Made by a program: the position numbers and the translations under genes. Shown here in pieces: positions 52,548-60,047 of a stretch of 64,000 nt of DNA. Under the pieces are notes generated by a model. That model saw only the letters and a list, made by a program, of their open reading frames with translations, was not told the origin of the DNA and did not search any database. Position 1 is the stretch's first letter. Each line of letters opens with the position of its first letter. The DNA is from Prauserella rugosa (GTDB lineage Bacteria; Actinomycetota; Actinomycetes; Mycobacteriales; Pseudonocardiaceae), in assembly GCF_000719975.1 (NCBI RefSeq), contig NZ_JOIJ01000008.1:135790-199789 (forward strand), given 5' to 3'.

Positions 52548-52742
52548 TTCACCGGAAGCGGCGTGCTGTGGGTGCTTTGTGCATGGTTGTGCCGTCCTGC
52601 CGTGTTCCGCGCGTGGCCGGCGGCGTTGGCGCGGCCAGACCAGAGCGTCAGCGGCGGGATGAGCCGCGCGCCTGTCCGGCCCGCGCGACCGCCCGGCAGG
52701 GCGGCTTGAAACCGTACAGAAAGTTCTCACCGGCTCCATCCG

Positions 52743-52991
52743 ATGGGTCACCATGAGCAGGTGCGCATCGAATACGACCCGGAGACCGACGTTGCCTATG
52801 TCTATCTCACGGGCGCTCAACTCCCGCCTGGTCGGCAATCAATCGAGCTGGAAACACCACCCGACTGCCCTGCAACGGTCGTCATGGACTGGAAGGGCGG
52901 CAAGATCGCCGGTTTCGAAGTCCTCGGCGCCTCCGCTTCTCTGCATCCGGACCTGATAGCGCAGGCCACGCCACCCGGTGGCCGACAGTAG
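52743..52991 (+). CDS. DUF2283-family small protein
   Basis: An 82-aa protein. The core RIEYDPETDVAYVYL followed by VVMDWKGGKIAGFEVL matches DUF2283, a small alpha/beta family of unknown function often encoded on mobile elements and beside toxin-antitoxin genes. No clear ribosome binding site is seen; GTG 52761 is an alternative start that would keep the whole domain. It is the first gene inside the left end of the element. Confidence 0.65.
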   Translation: MGHHEQVRIEYDPETDVAYVYLTGAQLPPGRQSIELETPPDCPATVVMDWKGGKIAGFEVLGASASLHPDLIAQATPPGGRQ

Positions 52992-53072
52992 ACGCCACAT
53001 GCTGGCAACGGGCTAGACAGTTCGCTAGCTCGGGTGTGTACGGCTGTCGGTGCCTGCCGATACTGTGGGCGA

Positions 53073-53642
53073 ATGTCCTTGGCAACGTGGGCGTTCGAGA
53101 CTTCAGCGGCGAAGTTGGCCGACACTTTGCCTCGTCGCTGGCAACACGTGCAGGGTGTCGCTCGGCAAGCACGGTCGCTGAGTGCCGTAGCGGGTTCGGA
53201 TGCTGAGCTGCTGGAAGCGGCTGCGATCCTGCACGACGTCGGTTATGCGCCAGATCTGGTCGATACCGGCTTCCATCCGATCGACGGTGCGACGTACCTT
53301 GCGCGCATCGGCGCTCCTGAGCGACTTGTGCATCTCGTGGCGCACCACTCGTTCGCAACGTATGAGGCTGAGCTGCGAGGGCTTCAGGATGAGCTGGAGG
53401 GCTTTGAGGACGAGCGGGGCTCCATCCGCGATGCGCTCTGGTACTGCGACATCACCACCTCGCCCGACGGTGCGGCTGTCGCTGCCGAAGATCGCATCGC
53501 CGAGATCAAGGCCCGTTACGGTCCTGATCACCTCGTGACGACGTTCATCACCGGTGCAGCTCCGGAGCTGTTGGCTGCTGTGGAGCGCACTCGGCGCCGG
53601 GCTGAGGCGTTGAGCTCACCTATCCAAGGTGGACCTTCGTAG
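53073..53642 (+). CDS. HD-domain protein (predicted phosphohydrolase) of the element
   Basis: The product has 189 aa. The metal-binding HD pattern is His25, His54-Asp55 (ILHDVGYAPD), His91/92 and a later Asp near 132 (YCDITTSPDG). HD proteins hydrolyse nucleotides or cyclic nucleotides; similar proteins accompany NUDIX hydrolases in AICEs. ATG 53073 is preferred over GTG 53034 because the domain starts there. Its 3' end overlaps the converging NUDIX gene by 23 bp. Substrate unknown. Confidence 0.75.
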   Translation: MSLATWAFETSAAKLADTLPRRWQHVQGVARQARSLSAVAGSDAELLEAAAILHDVGYAPDLVDTGFHPIDGATYLARIGAPERLVHLVAHHSFATYEAELRGLQDELEGFEDERGSIRDALWYCDITTSPDGAAVAAEDRIAEIKARYGPDHLVTTFITGAAPELLAAVERTRRRAEALSSPIQGGPS

Positions 53643-54090
53643 GCTCCTTGACGCCGTGCTCGACACGAAGACGCATCGCGCGGTCCATCGTGAGCCCCTC
53701 GATGCTGTCGGGGGCTACCCAGTGGACTCGGCGTGATTCGGAGCTGGGTCGCAACGTTCCGCCTGTGGGACGGGCGTGGAAGCACAGCGAGAACTCCTGC
53801 CGGACCTCACCGTCGTCGTAGGCGATCACGTGTTTCGGGTCGGAGTAGATACCGCTGATGCCGGTCACCTCGACGGTGATTCCGGTTTCCTCGAGGACCT
53901 CACGACGAACGGCGTCAGGTGCTGACTCACCGAGATCCTGCGCACCCCCAGGGAGAGCCCACAAGCCGTTGTCGGTGCGCTCGATCAACAACACGTCGCC
54001 AGCGTCGTTGCGCACGATGGCTGTCACTGCTGGCACGATGCTGTTCGCTACCGGCGCGTTCGGGTCGTCGTAGTAGTCGGTCTTTGGCAT
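53620..54090 (-). CDS. NUDIX hydrolase of the element
   Basis: A 156-aa protein with a perfect Nudix box GX5EX7REUXEEXGU at residues 49-71 (G..E..REVLEETGI). It hydrolyses a nucleoside diphosphate linked to another group; RNA caps, NADH and oxidised nucleotides are family substrates. ATG 54090 has GGGAAGG 8 nt upstream. It follows the XRE regulator gene after 4 bp, so they are cotranscribed. In pSAM2 a Nudix protein (Pif) prevents redundant transfer; a similar exclusion role is possible here. Confidence 0.85.
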   Translation of the reverse strand: MPKTDYYDDPNAPVANSIVPAVTAIVRNDAGDVLLIERTDNGLWALPGGAQDLGESAPDAVRREVLEETGITVEVTGISGIYSDPKHVIAYDDGEVRQEFSLCFHARPTGGTLRPSSESRRVHWVAPDSIEGLTMDRAMRLRVEHGVKEPTKVHLG

Positions 54091-54094
54091 GTCG

Positions 54095-54844
54095 TCAGCC
54101 TTCCCACTCGCCGCGCTTTGCGCCATCCCAGACGGCGGAGAAGCTGTCTGCATAGGTGGTGAAGAGATCTCCGGCCGAGAGCCGACGGAGGTGCATCGCG
54201 GGAGCGTGTGCCGCGATCTTGCCGTAGACGTGCGGGTTGACGATCATCTCGTCGTCGAACCGGAAGATGCTGCTGTAGAGCACCGTTCCATGTGTGCGAA
54301 TCTCGATGCCTGGTACCTCCGCCAGCGGGCGGAAGTAGGCCAGCGCGTGGTCGATCTTGGCCGAGATGGTGTTCTCGCCGATGCCTTCGTCGGTGCTGCG
54401 CTGGATGACGGCCGGGGCGTCCCGGTCGCCGAACAACAGCCTGATTCGCGCGCCCTGTTCGGCCTTCGTCCGTAGCAGGTCCAGCAGGCCGGGCTTCTCG
54501 GTCATGAACATGCCGACGTAGACAAGCATGTCGACGTACGTTGTCGCGTCGTCGAGCAGACGGTCCCAGAGATCGTTCGGCACCGAGTTGCGGTGCGGGT
54601 AGACCTTGACGATCTCCGAGCCGCTGACCTCGGCCGTCTTCGTCTCGTCGACGGCATGGGGCCACAGGTAGGCTTCGCGTTCGCTGAGGAACGTGGCGAT
54701 CTGATGCCGGTTCTTCGCGTAGGGCGTCCGGTTCTTCGTGATCCAGCGCTCGACCGTCTTGGGATCGACGCCAAGGTGGTCCGCCAGCTCGGCCGGCGTC
54801 TTACCCCGGGAGTGCAGTGCGTCGCGTAGGCGCTCGTTCGGCAT
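54095..54844 (-). CDS. XRE-type regulator with PLD-like C-terminal domain
   Basis: The product has 249 aa. The N-terminal 45 residues form an XRE helix-turn-helix (ELADHLGVDPKTVERWI). The C-terminal part (about 75-240) resembles a phospholipase-D-like fold (RIRLLFGDRDAPA; THGTVLYSSIFRFDDEMIVN), the composition found in regulators of actinomycete elements. Catalytic HKD motifs are not present, so it is probably a sensor or ligand-binding module. It is divergent from the replication/transfer genes and is the probable repressor of the element. Confidence 0.75.
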   Translation of the reverse strand: MPNERLRDALHSRGKTPAELADHLGVDPKTVERWITKNRTPYAKNRHQIATFLSEREAYLWPHAVDETKTAEVSGSEIVKVYPHRNSVPNDLWDRLLDDATTYVDMLVYVGMFMTEKPGLLDLLRTKAEQGARIRLLFGDRDAPAVIQRSTDEGIGENTISAKIDHALAYFRPLAEVPGIEIRTHGTVLYSSIFRFDDEMIVNPHVYGKIAAHAPAMHLRRLSAGDLFTTYADSFSAVWDGAKRGEWEG

Positions 54845-54866
54845 GTCCCCTCCAGCGGTACGGCTA

Positions 54867-54907
54867 GGGACGACTTTAGCACGGAAGGACGTCCCAAGAA
54901 GTCCCTT
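54867..54907. promoter_or_regulatory. Probable XRE operator region
   Basis: The divergent promoter contains GGGAC (54867-54871), GGACGTCC (54887-54894) and GTCCC repeats (54891-54895, 54901-54905). On the minus strand two direct GGGAC copies, 10 bp apart, form a regular array. Spacing of one helical turn fits binding by the adjacent XRE regulator. Confidence 0.5.
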
Positions 54908-55005
54908 CGTGTAGTGATCTCGTCCCCCGTTGCGACGGCAATCTAGCTGTACGCACCGATAAGCGGGGCGTTGAACCGAAGAGATTGCCTTGGAGGGCAG
55001 TGGTT

Positions 55006-55341
55006 ATGCGTCTGTTGATTGACGTCTCTGGTGTGTCGTTCACGGTTGGTCGTGAGCCGGAGCCGAAGAAGGATCAGAACGGTGTTCAGCGTGTGGATCG
55101 GAACACCGCCGCTCCGATGTGGTCTGTGCAGCTGGTTGCCATGGATGACGGCGGGGCTGAGGTGATCAACGTGACTGTGGCGGCTCCGCAGCCGCCGAAG
55201 GTCTCGGTTGGTCAGCCGGTTGTCCCGGTTGAGTTGCAGGCGATTCCTTGGGCGCAGAACGGACGGAATGGCGTTGCTTACCGTGCTACGGACGTAAAGT
55301 TGGTTTCTACTTCGAAGTCGAGCGCTTCGGCATCTTCGTGA
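55006..55341 (+). CDS. SCO3933-family regulatory-type protein of the element
   Basis: A 111-aa protein of a family conserved in actinomycete integrative elements and chromosomal relics: RLLIDVSGVSFTVGREPEPK, MWSVQLVAMDDGGAEVINVTV, VPVELQAIPWAQNGRNGVAYRA in recognisable parts. It is predicted to be beta-rich. ATG 55006 follows GGAGGG by about 8 nt. It is the first rightward gene after the regulatory region. It has been annotated as regulatory in related elements, but its biochemistry is not known. Confidence 0.65.
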   Translation: MRLLIDVSGVSFTVGREPEPKKDQNGVQRVDRNTAAPMWSVQLVAMDDGGAEVINVTVAAPQPPKVSVGQPVVPVELQAIPWAQNGRNGVAYRATDVKLVSTSKSSASASS

Positions 55342-55378
55342 CCGCGTGGTTGTAGCGACACTGCTGATCTGTGACGAC

Positions 55379-55392
55379 GCAATACATATTGC
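55379..55392. promoter_or_regulatory. AT-rich palindrome upstream of the transfer operon
   Basis: GCAATACATATTGC (6-2-6) is a perfect palindrome within the 200-bp spacer before the membrane protein gene. It may be an operator for the transfer/replication operon. Confidence 0.4.
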
Positions 55393-55446
55393 ACATGTAC
55401 AGCGTTAATGCATTTGACGCTTTTTAGTGTTGCTGAAAGTTGCTGA

Positions 55447-55502
55447 GAGAGCACGGGGCCGGTCTGGTTCTTGGCGGTTCCGTTTCCGGCTCCGTGCCTC
55501 TC
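55447..55502 (+). terminator. Long hairpin ahead of the transfer operon
   Basis: GAGAGCACGGGGCCGG (55447-55462) pairs with CCGGCTCCGTGCCTCTC (55486-55502) with one bulge and one mismatch, loop 23 nt, followed by a T-rich TACTTCTTGTTTC. It could terminate the 55006 transcript or work as an attenuator for the downstream genes. Confidence 0.55.
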
Positions 55503-55542
55503 GTACTTCTTGTTTCAACTCTGCCTTGGAGGGCGAAGAGTC

Positions 55543-56352
55543 ATGGCTAAGTCTACTCGTCGTGCCCGTCGTGGGGTACGTGGCGATGTCATGGAGATGT
55601 GGCAGGCACCGAAGCAGTCGCTGCCTGCTCAGATCGTTGGAATCGTGATGCGGTGGCGTGTGGAGCTGCTGCTGGTTGCTGTGCTGGTGATTGGCATGGT
55701 GTGGCTGTCTTCCCGGCTCGGAACGTGGGGAGCCTGGTTCACCCTGGCCGGAGTGGTGCTGCTGGGTGCGTTGGTGCCGTGGACGCGTCGTTTCGTGGTC
55801 TCACGGTTCTGGTGTGTGCTGGATCGGCACCGTATTCGTACGTGCCTGCGGAATGCGAAGTATCGGACGATGACTCTGGATGGGTCGTATCCGTTCATGG
55901 TGTGGGCTCGTCCCTCGCGCACGGGTGAGCGCATCTGGATGTGGACTCGTGCCGGTTCCTCGGCTGAGGACCTGGAGAACGTGCTGGAAAAGCTCGCGCC
56001 TGCCTGTTTCGCTCGTGAGGCGCGTCTACACACCCGGCGTTCGCTGTCCACGCTCGTCGTCGTGGAGATCATCCGGCGTGATCCGCTGGACAAGACCGCT
56101 GCGGTGACATCGCCGCTGGCCAAGGTCACTGCGTTGCTGCCCGGTACCAAGCAGCCTGGTGAAGGCACCGAACCGATCACGGGGGCCACGGTGACCCCGC
56201 TTCCGGTGACGGACAAGCCGGCCACTGAGGGGCAGGCATCCGCTGACAAGCCGGCCAAGGCCACGAGCAAGGCCAAGACCACGTCGAACGCTGCGGCGAC
56301 GACCACGCCGACAGCTGTGGTGGGTGGCGAAGACCTCTCGGACTACATCTGA
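55543..56352 (+). CDS. Two-TM membrane protein of the element (transfer-associated)
   Basis: The product has 269 aa. Two adjacent transmembrane segments (about 43-60 and 66-84) follow a basic N-terminus. Then there is a cytoplasmic region with WCVLDRHRIRTCLRNAK and a C-terminal Lys/Ala/Thr-rich tail. ATG 55543 follows GGAGGG. It directly precedes the FtsK-like translocase and may anchor it to the membrane, since that translocase has no transmembrane segment of its own. Function inferred from position. Confidence 0.6.
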   Translation: MAKSTRRARRGVRGDVMEMWQAPKQSLPAQIVGIVMRWRVELLLVAVLVIGMVWLSSRLGTWGAWFTLAGVVLLGALVPWTRRFVVSRFWCVLDRHRIRTCLRNAKYRTMTLDGSYPFMVWARPSRTGERIWMWTRAGSSAEDLENVLEKLAPACFAREARLHTRRSLSTLVVVEIIRRDPLDKTAAVTSPLAKVTALLPGTKQPGEGTEPITGATVTPLPVTDKPATEGQASADKPAKATSKAKTTSNAAATTTPTAVVGGEDLSDYI

Positions 56353-56429
56353 TCAATCTGTTGTGGCCACGGTGAGGCCGCCGTTGGTGGCCCACCGCGT
56401 GCCCACATTCCGTGGAAGGACTCGTTGTC

Positions 56430-57257
56430 ATGTTGAGCAAGCGCAAGAAGATCTCGCACGACACGTTCCCGGTCGCGGGACTGTCGATCTACGACCCGGT
56501 GCACCTTGGCATCTTCGATGACGGCCACCTGGCCGCCCTGGAGCTGATCTACCGCAACATCCTGCTGGGTGGTGAGCCTGGCGCGGGTAAGTCGGTGTGC
56601 CTGAACAACATCGTGGCTCACGGCGCGCTGGCGCCGGATGTGGATCTGTGGCTGTTCGACGGTAAAGAGGTCGAACTGGGCCTGTGGCGGGAAGTGTCGG
56701 ACGTGTTCGTCGGCCCGTCCATCGGCAAAGCTCTAGCGGCGCTGGATGCGCTGCAGAACGAGATGAACCGCCGCTACGAGGAGCTCACGCGGGTGCGGCG
56801 TCGCAAGATCAATCGGGATGATCCGCTGAACGCGATCATGCTCGTCATCGATGAGTTGGCCCTGTTCTCGGCGACCATGGGTAGCAAGGAGGAGCAGGAA
56901 CAGTTCGTCCGTGTCCTGCGTGACCTGGTTGCTCGTGGCCGTGCTGCGGGAATCATCGTCGTGGCTGCCACGCAGCGTCCCTCCGCCGACATCATCCCGA
57001 CGTCGCTGCGGGACCTGTTCAGCTACCGGCTGGCCTTCCGCTGCACCACCGACAGCTCCTCGGACATCGTGCTCGGCCGCGGCTGGGCACAGCAGGGTTA
57101 CAACGCCGCCACCATCACCCCCGCCGAACGTGGGGTCGGTCTGCTGCTGGCCGAAGGTGGCGTGCCACGTCGCATGAAGTCGGCCTATCTCGCCGACGCT
57201 GACATCTACTCGCTGGTGGATTACGCCCGGCAAATGAGCACCGGCCGCGCCGCATAA
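56430..57257 (+). CDS. Small FtsK/SpoIIIE-type DNA translocase (TraB/TraSA-like)
   Basis: A 275-aa protein with Walker A GEPGAGKS (48-55), Walker B MLVIDEL (Asp141/Glu142) and the FtsK-family LVARGRAAGIIVVAATQRPSAD in its parts (GRAAGI; AATQRPS). AICE translocases move double-stranded DNA between mycelial cells. This one is short and lacks both an N-terminal membrane domain and an extended C-terminal DNA-reading domain. ATG 56430 follows GGAAGGA. Confidence 0.85.
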   Translation: MLSKRKKISHDTFPVAGLSIYDPVHLGIFDDGHLAALELIYRNILLGGEPGAGKSVCLNNIVAHGALAPDVDLWLFDGKEVELGLWREVSDVFVGPSIGKALAALDALQNEMNRRYEELTRVRRRKINRDDPLNAIMLVIDELALFSATMGSKEEQEQFVRVLRDLVARGRAAGIIVVAATQRPSADIIPTSLRDLFSYRLAFRCTTDSSSDIVLGRGWAQQGYNAATITPAERGVGLLLAEGGVPRRMKSAYLADADIYSLVDYARQMSTGRAA

Positions 57258-57304
57258 CCACTTTCTCATCGTACTCCATTCCTACATGGGGAGAGGACTG
57301 TCTC

Positions 57305-57481
57305 ATGAACGGCACAAAACGCACCTTCGGAAAGTTCGTCTTTGCTCTGTTCGTCCTGGTCATTGCCCTGGCCGTCATCAAGAACCCGGCGAATACCGGA
57401 AACGCCGTCGGCAACGTCTGGCAATGGCTCAACGATGCCGCTGCGGGCGTCGGAAGTTTCGTGACAAGTGTCTTCGGCTGA
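57305..57481 (+). CDS. 58-aa single-TM peptide of the element
   Basis: This small gene has a strong ribosome binding site (GGGGAGAGG, 6-8 nt before ATG 57305) and a clean stop. The product has a basic start (MNGTKRTFGK), one transmembrane segment (about 11-25, FVFALFVLVIALAVI) and a small C-terminal amphipathic stretch. It is located between the translocase and the zinc-binding protein genes, so it may be a spread or entry-exclusion factor. No homology call is possible by eye. Confidence 0.6.
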   Translation: MNGTKRTFGKFVFALFVLVIALAVIKNPANTGNAVGNVWQWLNDAAAGVGSFVTSVFG

Positions 57482-57513
57482 TTCATTCGATCGCGCCTTT
57501 AAGGGAGCCAATC

Positions 57514-57783
57514 ATGTTCTATTCCTCCGAACCCGTTGCGGTCTCGCCCGACGAGGTGTGGATGTTCCTGCTCTCCGACGAAACGTCCGGCGTCGATGCT
57601 GGACGGCTGGCGTTCTGCCCGGACTGCACGGAGTTCCTCGCATTGGCCACGGAGGTGTTCAACACCTCGGCCGCGCTGCCCGTGCTGCGTGAGACCGGCG
57701 AACCGCTCGGTGAGTACCGGTGGGCCACTACCGCCGACATCGATGCACACGCGTCCCTGTTCACCCCTGGTGGTGAGTGCTGA
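57514..57783 (+). CDS. Small hypothetical protein of the element
   Basis: An 89-aa acidic protein with one CPDC pair (FCPDCTEFLAL) and a C-terminal Cys. AAGGGAG lies 7 nt before ATG 57514. Its stop overlaps the next start (TGATG), indicating coupling. Similar short proteins lie in this position in AICEs, but no function is known. Confidence 0.6.
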   Translation: MFYSSEPVAVSPDEVWMFLLSDETSGVDAGRLAFCPDCTEFLALATEVFNTSAALPVLRETGEPLGEYRWATTADIDAHASLFTPGGEC

Positions 57784-58271
57784 TGGGGTCCCGCAAATTC
57801 CCCTGGGACCTGCGTCCCGTGCCGTGGTCGGACGTCCCGGAGTTCACCCGTGGCACCTACGACGGACTGCCTCTGCTGTCCTACGGCATTGCCCCGCGCG
57901 ACAAGCTGGCCACACGTCGTCAGTTGCGCACCATGGGGCTTCGTCCTGGCGGACAAGAACCGGTAGCGCTGATGTACTTCCGCTGCCGTGCTGCCGGGAA
58001 GCTCGTGTTCGCTGAGCTGTTCCTGATCGAGCGGGCCAAGCCGGTCCGGCCCATGACCCTCGCCAAGCATCGCGCGTTGGCCAAGGCCATGGCCGCCCGG
58101 CACACCTGCCGTCAGTGCGGCGAACTCTGCGCTGTCGAACTGCCCAGGGAAAACCGAGTCTGCGAACCGTGCCGGTTCCACCTCGGCCTCCTCGAGCCCT
58201 GGGATTACCTGCACGACTACGTGCAGGGCACGCCCACCCTCGACCCCCGCGAACTGGGGGCCGCTGCGTGA
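57783..58271 (+). CDS. RRQRQ-motif-type zinc-binding protein of the element
   Basis: A 162-aa protein. Residues 38-55 (RDKLATRRQLRTMGLRPG) match the conserved RRQLR core of a small family found next to RepSA initiators. A zinc ribbon follows near residues 108-130 (TCRQCGELCA; CEPCRFH). Its stop overlaps the initiator start by 4 bp, so it is probably made together with the initiator and could help at the origin. Confidence 0.65.
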   Translation: MGSRKFPWDLRPVPWSDVPEFTRGTYDGLPLLSYGIAPRDKLATRRQLRTMGLRPGGQEPVALMYFRCRAAGKLVFAELFLIERAKPVRPMTLAKHRALAKAMAARHTCRQCGELCAVELPRENRVCEPCRFHLGLLEPWDYLHDYVQGTPTLDPRELGAAA

Positions 58272-59839
58272 GCACGTTCTCGACCGCGACACTCACCCCC
58301 AGCATCACGTCCGTGCTGGGGGCGGGTGCCGTTGCCGAGCACTACCCGAGTGTGCGTCGTCAGCTCCATGCGGACGTCCTCGCTCGCGCCTCTGATCCTG
58401 GCTATCAGTGGTGGCTCACCCATGTCATGTCCGCCGCTGCCTGCTCCAACCCCGTGCGGCTGCGTCTGAACGCCACATGGCATAACGGCAACGGCGGCAG
58501 TGAGGTCGAACGCGTCACCGACGACATGCCGGACGGGCTCGTCTACGTGGCCTGCAAGAACCGTCGCGCCTCCGTGTGCCCCGCGTGTGCTGAGACCTAC
58601 CGACAGGACACCTACCAGCTGGTCAAGGCCGGCCTCCTCGGCGGCAAGGGCGTGCCGGATTCCGTCGCTGGTCACCCGTGCTTCTTCGTCACCCTCACCG
58701 CGCCGGCCTTCGGCCCGGTCCACTCCCGCGTGGTCGGAACCAACGGCAAGGTCAAGCCCTGTCGGGTCCGCCGCTCGGGCACCGTGTGTGAGCACGGACG
58801 TCAAGTCATCTGCTACCAGCGACACTCCGAGGACGACCCGTGTCTAGGTGAAGCGATCTGCCTGGACTGCTACGACTACGACCATCAAGCTGTGTGGAAT
58901 CTGCACGCCTCGGAGCTGTGGCGACGTACCACCATGACCCTGAACCGGCGCTTGGGCAAGGTTGCCAAGCAGCGCGGGGTCAAGATACGTCTCTCCTACG
59001 CCAAGGTCGCCGAATACCAGCGGCGCGGTGTGGTCCACTACCACGCGCTTATCCGTCTCGACGGCTACGAACCCGACGACCCGGATGCCGTGCTGCCGCC
59101 GGACCAGTCGTTGACCTCGGAGCTCGTCGCATCCCACATCGAGCAGGCCGCCCGGATCACCGGCCTCACCACGGCACCGCATCCGCACAACCCCATCGGC
59201 TGGGCCATCAAATGGGGTGATCAGATCGACGTGCGGCAGGTGCGTCTGACTCCCGCTGACTGCGACGACCGCGGTACCCTGACCACGCAAGCGGTCGCGG
59301 CATACCTGGCCAAATACGCCACCAAGGCCACTGAAGTCACCGGAGTCGTCTCCCGCCGCCTCACGGCCGCCGACGCTGCTGCGTATGCCCAGCTCGACAG
59401 TCACCAGACCCGCCAACTGCTGGCCTGCTGGCGCTTGGGCAAGCGGCCGTTGAACTGCACCACCGACGACGACATCGACGCGTGGGACGACAGCCCCGGA
59501 AGCAACCTGCCCGGCTGGGGCAAGCTCCAGAAGTGGGCCCACATGCTCGGCTTCGGCGGCCATTTCTCCACCAAGAGCCGCCGCTACTCGACCACCCTCG
59601 GCGCCCTGCGTGCCGTCCGACGGGCATACCAGCGCGGCGAAACACCACCTGACCCAGACCAGCCTCCGGCCGACACCGACCCCGTCGCCGAGGACGCCGT
59701 CGTGACCCTGAACTGGATCTTCGATGGCGTCGGCTGGCTCACCATCGGTGACGCCGCCCTGGCCAACACAGCAGCAGCGAAAGCCCGCGAGCGGCGACAG
59801 GTCGCCAAGGAAGAAGTGGAGGAAACCATAGCCAGATAA
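58268..59839 (+). CDS. repSA: RepSA-like rolling-circle replication initiator
   Basis: The product has 523 aa. The two-His metal motif is His257 and His259 (RGVVHYHALIRL). The nicking tyrosine region is AAYLAKYATK, with Tyr346/Tyr350 and Lys353. Cys pairs at the N-terminus (VCPAC, ICLDC) form a zinc-binding domain typical of actinomycete RepSA-type initiators. It nicks the double-strand origin to allow plasmid-like replication after excision. It starts at GTG 58268 within the previous stop. Confidence 0.88.
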   Translation: MSTFSTATLTPSITSVLGAGAVAEHYPSVRRQLHADVLARASDPGYQWWLTHVMSAAACSNPVRLRLNATWHNGNGGSEVERVTDDMPDGLVYVACKNRRASVCPACAETYRQDTYQLVKAGLLGGKGVPDSVAGHPCFFVTLTAPAFGPVHSRVVGTNGKVKPCRVRRSGTVCEHGRQVICYQRHSEDDPCLGEAICLDCYDYDHQAVWNLHASELWRRTTMTLNRRLGKVAKQRGVKIRLSYAKVAEYQRRGVVHYHALIRLDGYEPDDPDAVLPPDQSLTSELVASHIEQAARITGLTTAPHPHNPIGWAIKWGDQIDVRQVRLTPADCDDRGTLTTQAVAAYLAKYATKATEVTGVVSRRLTAADAAAYAQLDSHQTRQLLACWRLGKRPLNCTTDDDIDAWDDSPGSNLPGWGKLQKWAHMLGFGGHFSTKSRRYSTTLGALRAVRRAYQRGETPPDPDQPPADTDPVAEDAVVTLNWIFDGVGWLTIGDAALANTAAAKARERRQVAKEEVEETIAR

Positions 59840-59850
59840 GGAAAAGACGA

Positions 59851-60036
59851 ATGACTACGGATCGCTTGTGGACAGTCGAAGACGTTGCCGAGTACCTCGG
59901 CGTGCCGGTCAGCACCATCTACGACTGGCGCACTAAGGACTACGGCCCGCCAGGAAAGCGTGTGGGGAAGTACGTCAGATACAGACCACATGACGTCATC
60001 GACTGGTTCGAATCGCTCGACGACAACGCTGCTTAA
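59851..60036 (+). CDS. xis: Excisionase (Xis)
   Basis: A 61-aa MerR-like winged-helix protein: LWTVEDVAEYLGVPVSTIYDWR and GKRVGKYVRYRPHDVIDWF in recognisable parts, matching AICE excisionases. It stands 11 bp before the integrase, as in pSAM2-like elements. It bends the att DNA and promotes excision with Int. Confidence 0.88.
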   Translation: MTTDRLWTVEDVAEYLGVPVSTIYDWRTKDYGPPGKRVGKYVRYRPHDVIDWFESLDDNAA

Positions 60037-60047
60037 CGGAGGAAGAA

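Noticed and set aside
52280..52838. Overlapping open frames on both strands at the left end of the element
   Set aside because: They have no ribosome binding sites or family motifs, and their composition follows the inverted repeat; the only credible gene is the DUF2283 gene.
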